Shown: positions 18,297 to 26,154 of the stretch, in pieces | How positions within the stretch are numbered: the first letter of the stretch is position 1 | Layout: each line of letters opens with the position of its first letter | Assembly (NCBI RefSeq): GCF_005047595.1 | Contig: NZ_SUPL01000002.1 | Location: 434,001 to 498,000, forward strand | DNA: 64,000 nt | Reading direction: 5' to 3' | DNA from: Pontimicrobium aquaticum | Lineage (GTDB): Bacteria; Bacteroidota; Bacteroidia; Flavobacteriales; Flavobacteriaceae | Made by a program: the position numbers and the translations under genes | The notes under the pieces: model-generated | Database searches by the model: none | What the model saw: only the letters and a program-made list of their open reading frames with translations | What the model was told of the DNA's origin: nothing

Positions 18297-18361
18297 GTAA
18301 CTAAATATACAGTATTTTTCTTAAAAAGAAAAGGAGTGTTAAAGGCTTTATTTAAAAGACT

Positions 18362-18391
18362 AAACCGATTCCTTTTAAAGAAATCGGTTTC
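18362..18391. terminator. Possible terminator hairpin
   Basis: 9-bp inverted repeat AAACCGATT / AATCGGTTT (18362-18370 and 18382-18390) with an 11-base loop. It has only short T-runs. It could stop read-through from pyrF on the plus strand. Confidence 0.4.
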
Positions 18392-18420
18392 TTACAAATA
18401 AAATACTAACTAACTAATTT

Positions 18421-18510
18421 ATGAGTGAAGATAACTTTATAAAGTTACTTAAAGCAAAGATGCATCTTTCTAAGGCTTCTAATGTTATGTTAATATTAGA
18501 TTTAGATTAA
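18421..18510 (+). CDS. Possible 29-residue peptide
   Basis: A short reading frame starting MSEDNFIKLLKAKMHLSK and ending MLILDLD. It sits alone between the hairpin at 18362 and the next gene and is preceded by CTAACTAACTAATTT. It would form one amphipathic helix. No family is recognised, and at this length it may be chance. Confidence 0.25.
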   Translation: MSEDNFIKLLKAKMHLSKASNVMLILDLD

Positions 18511-18554
18511 TTATGATTTAATATCTTTAAAAGGCAATCAATAGACTTAATCAA

Positions 18555-19064
18555 ATGAAACCCTTGTTCACATTATTAGTTATCTGTTTCATGACAATAA
18601 CTGTAAACTCTCAAACCAATAATAATAGTTGTAATTGTTGTACCGACAAACATGCCGAATTTGACTTTTGGGTTGGTAGTTGGACGGTTACTAACCCTAA
18701 CGGAACTGCAGCAGGAACTAATGTTATTGAAAAAGTTCAAGACAACTGTGTATTACGTGAAAATTGGACTAGTGCTACAGCAGGTTTTACAGGGACAAGT
18801 AATAATTTCTACAATGCAGCAAAACAGCAATGGGAGCAAATATGGATTGATAATCAAGGCGGAAGCTTGCATTTAAAAGGAAATAGAGTTGGGAACCAAA
18901 TGATTTTAAAAACCGATGTTGCCAAAAACCAAAACGGAGAATCGTTTTTCCATCGCGTAACTTGGACCAAAAACGACGATGGAACCGTACGACAATATTG
19001 GGAAACCATTACCAACGACAAAGATATTACAGTTGCTTTTGATGGACTATACAAAAAGCAGTAG
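18555..19064 (+). CDS. Secreted DUF1579-like (FDFWVGSW) protein
   Basis: Signal peptide 1-20 (ending VNSQ), then a cysteine cluster CNCC (27-30), then the family opening EFDFWVGSWTVTNPNG, followed by strand-rich sequence (YNAAKQQWEQIWIDNQGG, HRVTWTKNDDGTVRQYWE). This is the lipocalin-like fold of uncharacterised proteins that begin FDFWxGxW. 169 aa. Probably periplasmic or exported, of unknown ligand. It ends directly before the 7-bp tandem repeat. Confidence 0.65.
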   Translation: MKPLFTLLVICFMTITVNSQTNNNSCNCCTDKHAEFDFWVGSWTVTNPNGTAAGTNVIEKVQDNCVLRENWTSATAGFTGTSNNFYNAAKQQWEQIWIDNQGGSLHLKGNRVGNQMILKTDVAKNQNGESFFHRVTWTKNDDGTVRQYWETITNDKDITVAFDGLYKKQ

Positions 19065-19067
19065 CTT

Positions 19068-19107
19068 CCTAACACCTAACACCTAACACCTAACACCTAA
19101 CACCTAA
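19068..19107. repeat. Tandem heptamer repeat (CCTAACA)5.7
   Basis: Five exact copies of CCTAACA followed by CCTAA, filling the whole gap between two convergent genes. On the minus strand it reads TTAGGTG repeats, and the stop codon TAG of the DUF4197 gene is part of the first unit. The resemblance to telomere-type repeats is only in composition. Confidence 0.95.
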
Positions 19108-19805
19108 TCCTGCAAAGCAAACACACGTTTCAATAAATCGGTTGTTCTTGATGATACTTTATTGCGTATTTCTTTTTCTTCAACAGCAATCATAGTATAA
19201 ACGCCTTTTAAAGCTTCACCAGTAACATAATCGGTTAAATCAGGATTTACATTATTAGTAAACGGAATGGAGTTATATTTGTTAATTAAATTCTCCCAAA
19301 TTTGGTCAGCACCAACTTTACTAAACGAGTTTTTAATTACAGGGTTAAATTTATCATATAAAGCAGTTTTGGTTTTTTCGGTTAAATATTGTGTAGCTGC
19401 ATTATCTGCACCAAGTAATATGTTTTTGGCATCAGCAAAGGTGATCTCTTTAACGGCACTTACAAAAATAGGTGTGGCTTCTTTTACAGCATCTTCAGCA
19501 GCCCTGTTTAGTATTTTTAAACCTTCGTCTGCTAGGTTGCTTAAACCAATATCACGTAATGCTTTATCAACTTTTTGTAATTCTTCTGGAAGTAAAATCT
19601 TTACCAATTCATTTTTAAAAAAGCCATCCTCAGCTGTTAGTTTACTTACTTGTTTGTCAATTCCAAAGTCAAGAGCTTGACGCAAACCAGAAGCAATTTC
19701 AGCATTCCCCAAACCTCCTTGTGGCATTTGGTTGACGACTTGTTGTAATTCAGCACAAGCAGTTACATTTAAAATTAGGATTAGGGCAATTATTCGTTTC
19801 AACAT
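19104..19805 (-). CDS. DUF4197 lipoprotein
   Basis: A lipobox-type signal (LILILNVTAC, Cys17) is followed by a helical domain with the family pattern GLRQALDFGIDKQVSKLTAEDGFF and FADAKNILLGADNAATQYL, ending in VTGEALKGVYTMIAVEEKEIR. DUF4197 proteins are periplasmic or membrane-anchored and of unknown function, present in Bacteroidota and Proteobacteria. 233 residues. The downstream end merges with the heptamer repeat. Confidence 0.88.
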   Translation of the reverse strand: MLKRIIALILILNVTACAELQQVVNQMPQGGLGNAEIASGLRQALDFGIDKQVSKLTAEDGFFKNELVKILLPEELQKVDKALRDIGLSNLADEGLKILNRAAEDAVKEATPIFVSAVKEITFADAKNILLGADNAATQYLTEKTKTALYDKFNPVIKNSFSKVGADQIWENLINKYNSIPFTNNVNPDLTDYVTGEALKGVYTMIAVEEKEIRNKVSSRTTDLLKRVFALQD

Positions 19806-19846
19806 AGTTTAAGGTTTTCTATCTTTAACAAAGATAAATTTTACAG

Positions 19847-20815
19847 ATGAGAACTATTCAAATTTTATGCCTAATATGTTTTTTGGGATTATTCAATTGT
19901 AATTCTAAGAAAGAAACTAAAGTGATTACTGAGACAGTCATTGAAATTAAAAAACCTAAGCAGTATATTACTGTACTTGGTATAGCACAAGATGCAGGCT
20001 ATCCTCATATTAATTGTGACAACGATTGTTGCAAATCGTTTTATGATGGAGCAGAGTCTAAAAAACTCGTATCATGCTTGGGTTTGGTTGATTTAAACGA
20101 TAACAAAAAGTATATTTTTGATGCCACACCTGATTTCACGCAGCAAACACAAATTCTTAAAACCGACCATTTAGATAATAGTAATATTATCGATGGCGTG
20201 TTTTTAACACATGCACATATAGGTCATTATACTGGACTAATGTATTTAGGTTTTGAAGCCTTAGGAGCCAACAAAGTGCCAGTATATGCCATGCCAAGAA
20301 TGAAACAATATTTAGAGACAAGTGGTCCTTGGAGCCAGTTATTAGCTTTTAAAAATATTGATATAAAACCTATTCAGCATGATTCGGTGGTATCATTAAA
20401 CAATAATTTAAAAGTGACACCTTTTTTAGTACCACATCGTGATGAATACTCTGAAACGGTTGGTTATATCATTGAAGGGCAACACAAAAAAGCATTGTTT
20501 ATTCCAGACATAGACAAATGGGAAAAATGGGAACGCAATATTATTGAAGAGGTAAAAAAAGTAGATTATGCTTTTGTTGATGCGTCATTTTTTAGAGATG
20601 GAGAGTTAGACAGAGATATGAGTAAAATTCCGCATCCTTTTACCACTCAAACGACAACCTTGTTTGAAAATGAAGATTTAGAAACGAAAAACAAGATTCA
20701 TTTTATTCACTTTAATCATTCAAATCCAACGATAAAAGATTCACATCGATTAAAAGATAGTATTATGAATCTTGGATTTAAATTTGCGAAACGAGGTGAT
20801 ATCTATGATTTATAG
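19847..20815 (+). CDS. PqqB-like metallo-beta-lactamase-fold lipoprotein
   Basis: A 322-residue protein with a lipobox (FLGLFNC, Cys19) and the PqqB-type opening VLGIAQDAGYPHINCDNDCC. The metal-binding segment is FLTHAHIGHYTGL (about 122-134), with further histidines in VPHRDE and the C-terminal HFIHFNHSNP. It lacks the other pqq genes nearby, so it is unlikely to make PQQ. A periplasmic hydrolase of unknown substrate is more likely. Confidence 0.82.
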   Translation: MRTIQILCLICFLGLFNCNSKKETKVITETVIEIKKPKQYITVLGIAQDAGYPHINCDNDCCKSFYDGAESKKLVSCLGLVDLNDNKKYIFDATPDFTQQTQILKTDHLDNSNIIDGVFLTHAHIGHYTGLMYLGFEALGANKVPVYAMPRMKQYLETSGPWSQLLAFKNIDIKPIQHDSVVSLNNNLKVTPFLVPHRDEYSETVGYIIEGQHKKALFIPDIDKWEKWERNIIEEVKKVDYAFVDASFFRDGELDRDMSKIPHPFTTQTTTLFENEDLETKNKIHFIHFNHSNPTIKDSHRLKDSIMNLGFKFAKRGDIYDL

Positions 20816-20896
20816 AAACTTATAATATTCTTAATATTAGTGAGAATTTTTTCAATATTCCGTAAATTTGCAACTCGAAAAAAGACATAATTACGA

Positions 20897-23800
20897 ATGC
20901 AACAAATAGCACCTTATAAACCAAAACATAAAGTACGAATAGTAACAGCAGCATCCTTGTTTGATGGTCACGATGCATCTATCAATATCATGCGAAGAAT
21001 TATTCAAGCAACAGGCGTTGAAGTGATTCATTTAGGACATGACAGAAGTGTGGAGGAAGTGGTTAACACTGCTATCCAAGAAGATGCAAATGCCATTGCT
21101 ATGACATCGTATCAAGGAGGACACAATGAATACTTTAAGTATATGTATGATTTGCTTAAAGAAAGAGGAGCAGAGCACATCAAGATTTTTGGAGGTGGTG
21201 GTGGAGTGATACTGCCTTCAGAGATTAAAGACTTGATGGATTATGGTATTACTCGTATTTACTCACCAGATGATGGTAGAGAACTTGGACTTCAGGGTAT
21301 GATTAATGATTTGGTTAAACAATCTGATTACGAAAGCCCATCCCTAACCCTTCCCAAAGGGAAGGGAATTAAAGAATCTCTAAAAGATAAAGATGTAAAT
21401 ACAATTGCTAGATTAATTTCTTTCGCTGAGAATAAGCATGAGGTTTTCGAAGAAAGCTTTTCTCCTTTGGAGAAAACGGGAAAAGAGGCTTCTGTTTTAG
21501 GAATTACTGGAACGGGAGGCGCAGGAAAATCATCGTTAGTAGATGAATTGGTACGTCGTTTTTTAATTGATTTTCCTGAGAAAACAGTAGGCTTAATCTC
21601 AGTTGATCCTTCAAAACGTAAAACAGGAGGCGCACTTTTAGGAGATAGAATTCGCATGAACTCTATTAATTCTCCTAGAGTATATATGCGAAGTTTGGCT
21701 ACACGTCAATCTAATTTAGCATTATCAAAACATGTTAATGAAGCAGTTGAAGTTTTAAAAACTGCTGAATATGATTTGATAATCCTTGAAACCTCAGGAA
21801 TCGGACAATCTGATACTGAAATTATTGAACATTCTGATGTATCATTATATGTAATGACGCCTGAATTTGGAGCAGCAACACAATTGGAAAAAATTGATAT
21901 GCTTGACTTTGCAGATTTAGTGGCAATTAACAAATTTGATAAGCGAGGCTCTTTAGATGCCTTACGAGACGTTAAGAAGCAATATATGCGCAACAATAAT
22001 CTTTGGGATATTCCTCAAGAAGAGTTGCCAGTATTTGGTACGATTGCTTCACAGTTCAATGACCCAGGAATGAACACGCTTTACAAAGCGGTTATGGATA
22101 AATTGGTTGAAAAAGCTGGAGCAGATTTGAACTCAACGTTTGAGATTTCAAAAGAAATGAGTGAAAAGATATTTGTTATTCCACCAAATAGAACACGTTA
22201 TTTATCAGAAATAGCAGAGAATAATCGTGCTTATGATAGTAGAGCAACAGAGCAAGTTGAAGTTGCTCAAAAACTCTACGGAATTTATAAGACTATTGAA
22301 TCTGTTATTGGAAGTAAACCTGAATTAGATAAATCAGGAATCGATAGTAAATCTGTCAGTTCGAGCGCAGTCGAGAACAAAGATTTTATTAAAATGTTGG
22401 TTGGAGAATTCGACCGAGTAAAACTAAATTTAGACCCTTATAATTGGGAAGTGATAACTGGTTGGGATGATAAAGTAAATAAATACAAAAACCCTATTTA
22501 CTCTTTTAAAGTAAGAGATAAAGAAATAAAAATTAAAACCCATACAGAGTCTTTATCACACACTCAAATACCTAAAGTAGCATTGCCAAAATACCAAGCT
22601 TGGGGAGATATTTTAAGATGGTGTTTGCAAGAAAATGTACCAGGAGAATTTCCATATGCATCAGGATTGTATCCTTTTAAAAGAACAGGAGAAGACCCTG
22701 CTAGAATGTTTGCTGGAGAAGGTGGTCCAGAGCGTACCAACAGACGTTTCCATTACGTGAGCGCAGGTTTACCAGCAAAGCGTTTATCCACAGCTTTTGA
22801 TAGTGTGACATTATACGGAAACGACCCCGATTTACGTCCTGATATTTACGGTAAAATTGGAAATGCAGGAGTTTCTATTTGTTGTTTAGATGATGCTAAA
22901 AAACTATATTCTGGCTTTAACTTAGCAGATGTTATGACCTCTGTGAGTATGACCATTAATGGTCCAGCTCCAATGTTATTAGGCTTTTTTATGAATGCAG
23001 CCATCGACCAGCAATGTGAGCTCTATATTAAAGAACATGGTTTAGATAAAGAAGTAGAAGCAAAAATTGCTAAGATTTATAAAGGGAAAGAACGTCCAAA
23101 ATATAATGGGGACTTACCAGAAGGGAACAACGGATTAGGTTTGATGTTGTTAGGTGTCACTGGTGACCAAGTGCTGCCTGATGAGGTATATCAAAGGATT
23201 AAAGTAAAAACGATTTCTCAAGTTAGAGGAACGGTTCAGGCAGATATTTTAAAAGAAGATCAAGCACAAAACACGTGTATTTTTTCAACAGAATTTGCAT
23301 TGCGATTAATGGGAGATGTACAAGAGTATTTTATTGAAAATAATGTACGTAACTTCTATTCAGTATCTATTTCTGGGTATCATATTGCTGAAGCTGGAGC
23401 GAATCCTATTACGCAATTGGCATTAACACTATCTAATGGATTTACTTATGTGGAGTATTATCTGTCAAGAGGCATGGATATCAATAAATTTGGTCCAAAC
23501 CTATCGTTCTTTTTCTCTAATGGTATCGACCCAGAATATGCAGTTATTGGCCGTGTAGCACGAAAAATTTGGGCTAAAGCCATGAAGCATAAATATGGAG
23601 CAAATGCGAGAGCTCAAATGCTTAAGTATCATATTCAAACATCTGGACGTAGCTTACATGCTCAAGAAATTGACTTTAATGATATTCGTACCACATTACA
23701 AGCCTTATATGCTATTTACGATAATTGTAATTCGTTGCATACCAATGCTTATGATGAAGCCATTACTACACCGACTGAAGAAAGTGTTCGTCGTGCCATG

Positions 23801-24319
23801 GCAATTCAATTAATCATTAATAAAGAATTAGGATTAGCCAAAAATGAAAACCCAATTCAAGGATCATTCATTATTGAAGAATTAACCGATTTGGTTGAGG
23901 AAGCTGTTTTATCGGAGTTCGATAGAATAACTGAAAGAGGAGGTGTTCTTGGAGCTATGGAGACTATGTATCAACGTAGTAAAATACAAGAAGAAAGTTT
24001 GTATTATGAAACTTTAAAGCATAATGGCGATTTTCCAATTATTGGTGTCAATACGTTTTTAAGTTCAAAAGGATCTCCAACGGTATTGCCAGCTGAAGTT
24101 ATTAGAGCTACAGAAGAAGAGAAGCAATTTCAAATAAAAACACTTGAGAATTTGCATAAAACAAATGATACAAAGGAGCTTCTTAAGGAGTTGCAAGTAA
24201 AGGCAATCAACAATGAGAATATATTTGAATCATTAATGGAAGTTTGTAAAGTGTGTTCTCTTGGTCAAATAACCAATGCACTGTTTGAAGTAGGAGGACA
24301 GTATCGTAGAAATATGTAA
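20897..24319 (+). CDS. icmF: Fused adenosylcobalamin acyl-CoA mutase (IcmF type)
   Basis: 1140 residues with the IcmF order. An N-terminal B12-binding domain (about 10-140, base-off motif [18 protein letters not shown]) is followed by a MeaB-type G-protein chaperone (about 200-410, P-loop [16 protein letters not shown]). Last comes the mutase barrel (about 560-1110, [38 protein letters not shown]). The family rearranges isobutyryl-CoA and n-butyryl-CoA; some members use isovaleryl- or methylmalonyl-CoA, and the substrate cannot be fixed by eye. A TAAATTTG box (20863-20870) lies upstream. The two interdomain linkers carry three palindromic or repeat-like segments (annotated separately), making them longer than usual. 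Confidence 0.92.
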   Translation: MQQIAPYKPKHKVRIVTAASLFDGHDASINIMRRIIQATGVEVIHLGHDRSVEEVVNTAIQEDANAIAMTSYQGGHNEYFKYMYDLLKERGAEHIKIFGGGGGVILPSEIKDLMDYGITRIYSPDDGRELGLQGMINDLVKQSDYESPSLTLPKGKGIKESLKDKDVNTIARLISFAENKHEVFEESFSPLEKTGKEASVLGITGTGGAGKSSLVDELVRRFLIDFPEKTVGLISVDPSKRKTGGALLGDRIRMNSINSPRVYMRSLATRQSNLALSKHVNEAVEVLKTAEYDLIILETSGIGQSDTEIIEHSDVSLYVMTPEFGAATQLEKIDMLDFADLVAINKFDKRGSLDALRDVKKQYMRNNNLWDIPQEELPVFGTIASQFNDPGMNTLYKAVMDKLVEKAGADLNSTFEISKEMSEKIFVIPPNRTRYLSEIAENNRAYDSRATEQVEVAQKLYGIYKTIESVIGSKPELDKSGIDSKSVSSSAVENKDFIKMLVGEFDRVKLNLDPYNWEVITGWDDKVNKYKNPIYSFKVRDKEIKIKTHTESLSHTQIPKVALPKYQAWGDILRWCLQENVPGEFPYASGLYPFKRTGEDPARMFAGEGGPERTNRRFHYVSAGLPAKRLSTAFDSVTLYGNDPDLRPDIYGKIGNAGVSICCLDDAKKLYSGFNLADVMTSVSMTINGPAPMLLGFFMNAAIDQQCELYIKEHGLDKEVEAKIAKIYKGKERPKYNGDLPEGNNGLGLMLLGVTGDQVLPDEVYQRIKVKTISQVRGTVQADILKEDQAQNTCIFSTEFALRLMGDVQEYFIENNVRNFYSVSISGYHIAEAGANPITQLALTLSNGFTYVEYYLSRGMDINKFGPNLSFFFSNGIDPEYAVIGRVARKIWAKAMKHKYGANARAQMLKYHIQTSGRSLHAQEIDFNDIRTTLQALYAIYDNCNSLHTNAYDEAITTPTEESVRRAMAIQLIINKELGLAKNENPIQGSFIIEELTDLVEEAVLSEFDRITERGGVLGAMETMYQRSKIQEESLYYETLKHNGDFPIIGVNTFLSSKGSPTVLPAEVIRATEEEKQFQIKTLENLHKTNDTKELLKELQVKAINNENIFESLMEVCKVCSLGQITNALFEVGGQYRRNM
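21348..21366. repeat. Palindromic element 1 inside icmF
   Basis: CCCTTCCC-AAA-GGGAAGGG, a perfect 8-3-8 inverted repeat, GC-rich compared with its surroundings. It is translated as part of SLTLPKGKG in the linker between the B12-binding and GTPase domains (about residue 151-157). It looks like an inserted copy of an intergenic palindromic repeat. Confidence 0.75.
21458..21476. repeat. Palindromic element 2 inside icmF
   Basis: TTTTCTCC-TTT-GGAGAAAA, again a perfect 8-3-8 inverted repeat, in the same interdomain linker (about residue 188-194, FSPLEK), 24 bases before the segment encoding the P-loop strand. Confidence 0.7.
22354..22378. repeat. REP-like element 3 inside icmF
   Basis: TGTCAGTTCGAGCG then CAGTCGAGAAC, an imperfect GTTC...GAAC inverted repeat, translated as SVSSSAVEN between the GTPase and mutase domains. 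The first 14 bases recur (one change) in the intergenic element at 31156, which supports its identity as a dispersed repeat. Confidence 0.65.
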
Positions 24320-24364
24320 GCAGAGAACCGCTTTTTGTCTTTTCAAAAAGTGTGTGAATCGCTT

Positions 24365-24427
24365 ATGCAGAGCGAAGTCGAAGCATCTCAGTGAATCTCT
24401 TATTCCGAACTTGCTTTGGAATCTCAT
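24365..24427. repeat. REP-like sequence downstream of icmF
   Basis: The stretch contains AGAGCGAAGTCGAAGCATCTC and TTCCGAACTTGCTTTGGAA, inverted-repeat fragments of the type scattered between genes in many flavobacterial genomes. I infer membership from the general pattern, not from a search. It separates icmF from the Cys-rich peptide gene. Confidence 0.45.
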
Positions 24428-24500
24428 TAAAAAAGTTACTATTAAATGCATCTTTTTTATTAATACGTCGTCTTATAGGTGTAATATAAAAACAATAGTC

Positions 24501-24602
24501 ATGAAAAATAGCGAATGTACTTGTACTTGCGATAGCTGCACTAACGGAGAATGTAAAAACTGTACGTGCGAATCTTGTAACTGTAGTGGTTGTAATTGTT
24601 AA
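24501..24602 (+). CDS. Metallothionein-like cysteine-rich peptide, 33 aa
   Basis: The peptide has 11 cysteines in 33 residues, spaced as CxCxC, CxxC and CxC units (positions 6, 8, 10, 13, 18, 21, 23, 26, 28, 31, 33) among N, S, T, G, E and K. There is no signal peptide and no aromatic residue. This composition is typical of metal-thiolate cluster proteins. It ends 50 bases before a sigma factor gene that itself carries a cysteine tail. No known metallothionein family was recognised, so metal binding is inferred. Confidence 0.6.
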   Translation: MKNSECTCTCDSCTNGECKNCTCESCNCSGCNC

Positions 24603-24652
24603 ATCTTAATTTATATGAGCGTTGGTAGTTTTATCAGCGCTCATCTTAACTT

Positions 24653-25192
24653 ATGAATACGAATCAAGTTTGGGAAACATATCATCAAGATATTAAACTA
24701 TTTCTTTTATCAAGGATAAAAAATGAAGAAGTAGTTAATGATGTTTTGCAGGATACGTTTATTAAAATCCATACAAAAATAGATTCCCTTAAAGATGATA
24801 AAAAGCTTAAATCTTGGGTTTTTACAATAGCTAGAAATACCATGTTGGACTACTTTAAAACCAATAAGTTAAGCACAGAACTTAAAGAATATAGTATTCA
24901 AATTGAGGAAAAGCTTCAAATGCATGACGAAACAGATTGTTTGTATGGCATCATAAAACGACTTCCTAAAAAGTATCGTGACCCTTTATTTCTAGCAGAT
25001 GTTAAAGGTAAGAAGCAAGCTGAGGTAGCCAGTCAATTAAAATTACCAATACCTACTGCTAAATCTAGAATTCAACGCGCTAGAAAATTAGTTGCACAAG
25101 GATATATGGAATGCTGCGATTTTAAAATGAATCAAAAAGGACATTTAGTTGGTGAAGTAAAAGATAAAGAAGATTGTAAAGTTTGCAGTTAA
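24653..25192 (+). CDS. sigZ: SigZ-type ECF sigma factor with cysteine tail
   Basis: An RNA polymerase sigma factor of the ECF group. Region 2 lies at about residues 8-75 (VVNDVLQDTFIKIHTKID, KLKSWVFTIARNTMLDYFK) and region 4 at about 100-150 (LPKKYRDPLFLADVKGKKQAEVASQLKLP, helix-turn-helix). Residues 150-179 form an unusual extension with Cys154, Cys155, Cys175 and Cys178 (ECCDF... CKVC). In CorE-type sigma factors such tails sense metals directly. That role here is an inference, supported by the preceding Cys-rich peptide gene. No anti-sigma gene is adjacent. Confidence 0.82.
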   Translation: MNTNQVWETYHQDIKLFLLSRIKNEEVVNDVLQDTFIKIHTKIDSLKDDKKLKSWVFTIARNTMLDYFKTNKLSTELKEYSIQIEEKLQMHDETDCLYGIIKRLPKKYRDPLFLADVKGKKQAEVASQLKLPIPTAKSRIQRARKLVAQGYMECCDFKMNQKGHLVGEVKDKEDCKVCS

Positions 25193-25588
25193 TTAAAGCG
25201 TCAACATCCAATTACGTTGAAGCTTCCTGAACATTTTCAATTCTCTTCTTAGTATAGGTAGGAAATCTTTTCCATTACTATTACATTTTTCTAAGCGCTT
25301 ACAGTTTTTATAGAGCATTTTGGTTAAACGCTCAACGCTTTCGGCATGTTTTTGTTTTCTATCTCTGTAATGTTCAATTTCAGCTTTAATTATTTCAGGA
25401 CCTAATAACTCAGATTGCTGAACAATATCACCAGAAAAATAAACATGTTCATTTTCGGTACCATCAGTTTTTAAATTAGATAAATCATAATTTAAATAAT
25501 TAGATATTTTTCGTGTTAACGAAAAGATTTCCAATGCCTTAGTGTAAATAGGCGAATTAGATAAATGTGATGGTGTAGTGTATGTCAT
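25193..25588 (-). CDS. Helical protein of unknown function
   Basis: 131 residues, predicted all-helical, beginning with SPIYTKALEIFSLTRKISNYLNYD and ending ELKMFRKLQRNWMLTL. The layout recalls four-helix-bundle proteins with a conserved family in flavobacteria, but I cannot assign a function. It converges on sigZ with no bases between the stop codons. Confidence 0.6.
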   Translation of the reverse strand: MTYTTPSHLSNSPIYTKALEIFSLTRKISNYLNYDLSNLKTDGTENEHVYFSGDIVQQSELLGPEIIKAEIEHYRDRKQKHAESVERLTKMLYKNCKRLEKCNSNGKDFLPILRRELKMFRKLQRNWMLTL

Positions 25589-25704
25589 TTTCTTAGCAAT
25601 TACTCAAAATTACTTTGAAAAGTAAATATGTTGTATTTAAAAGTTAAGGTAAAATATTGATTTTACTTTAAATATTAATATATTTATGATATAAAATTTA
25701 AAAA

Positions 25705-26154
25705 ATGAAGTTAGATTTGCTTAATTGGAACATATTAAAGTGTTTGCAAGAAAATTCCCGACAGTCTAATACTGATATTGCTAAAAAAGTAGGTGTTTCA
25801 TCGCCAGCTGTAGCAGAGCGAATCAGGAAAATGGAAGATGCAGGTGTTATAAACGGTTATTATGCTAAATTATCATATAAAGAAACTGGACACCAACTAA
25901 AAGCCATCATCACTTTAAGAGCTTTTATGGGACGCCTAAAACCATTTCTAGAAAAGGTAAAATCGTTTGATGAAGTTGTTAATTGTTTTAGAATTACTGG
26001 TAACGAAAATATTGTTTTAGAGGTTGTTTTGCGAAACCAACAACATTTAGAACAATTTATAGATCAACTTATAACTTATGGTGAAACAAAAACGCAAATA
26101 GTTTTATCTGATGTGATTGAAAATAACCCAATAAAACGACCTATTAATTTTTAA
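25705..26154 (+). CDS. Lrp/AsnC-family transcriptional regulator
   Basis: N-terminal helix-turn-helix (LNWNILKCLQENSRQSNTDIAKKVGVSSPAVAERIRKME, about 4-45) followed by the RAM ligand/oligomer domain (about 65-140, with GRLKPFLEKVKSFDEVVNCFRITG and the glycine-containing turn before ENIVLEVVL). At 149 aa it is of normal length. The effector amino acid is unknown. Its 3' end overlaps the convergent amidohydrolase gene by 11 bases. Confidence 0.92.
   Translation: MKLDLLNWNILKCLQENSRQSNTDIAKKVGVSSPAVAERIRKMEDAGVINGYYAKLSYKETGHQLKAIITLRAFMGRLKPFLEKVKSFDEVVNCFRITGNENIVLEVVLRNQQHLEQFIDQLITYGETKTQIVLSDVIENNPIKRPINF

Noticed and set aside
18421-18510. 29-codon peptide as a firm gene
   Set aside because: Kept only as a low-confidence feature, because there is no promoter, homolog or terminator evidence.
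19068-19107. Heptamer tandem as a CRISPR remnant
   Set aside because: Units are contiguous with no spacers and only 7 bp long. It is a simple tandem repeat.
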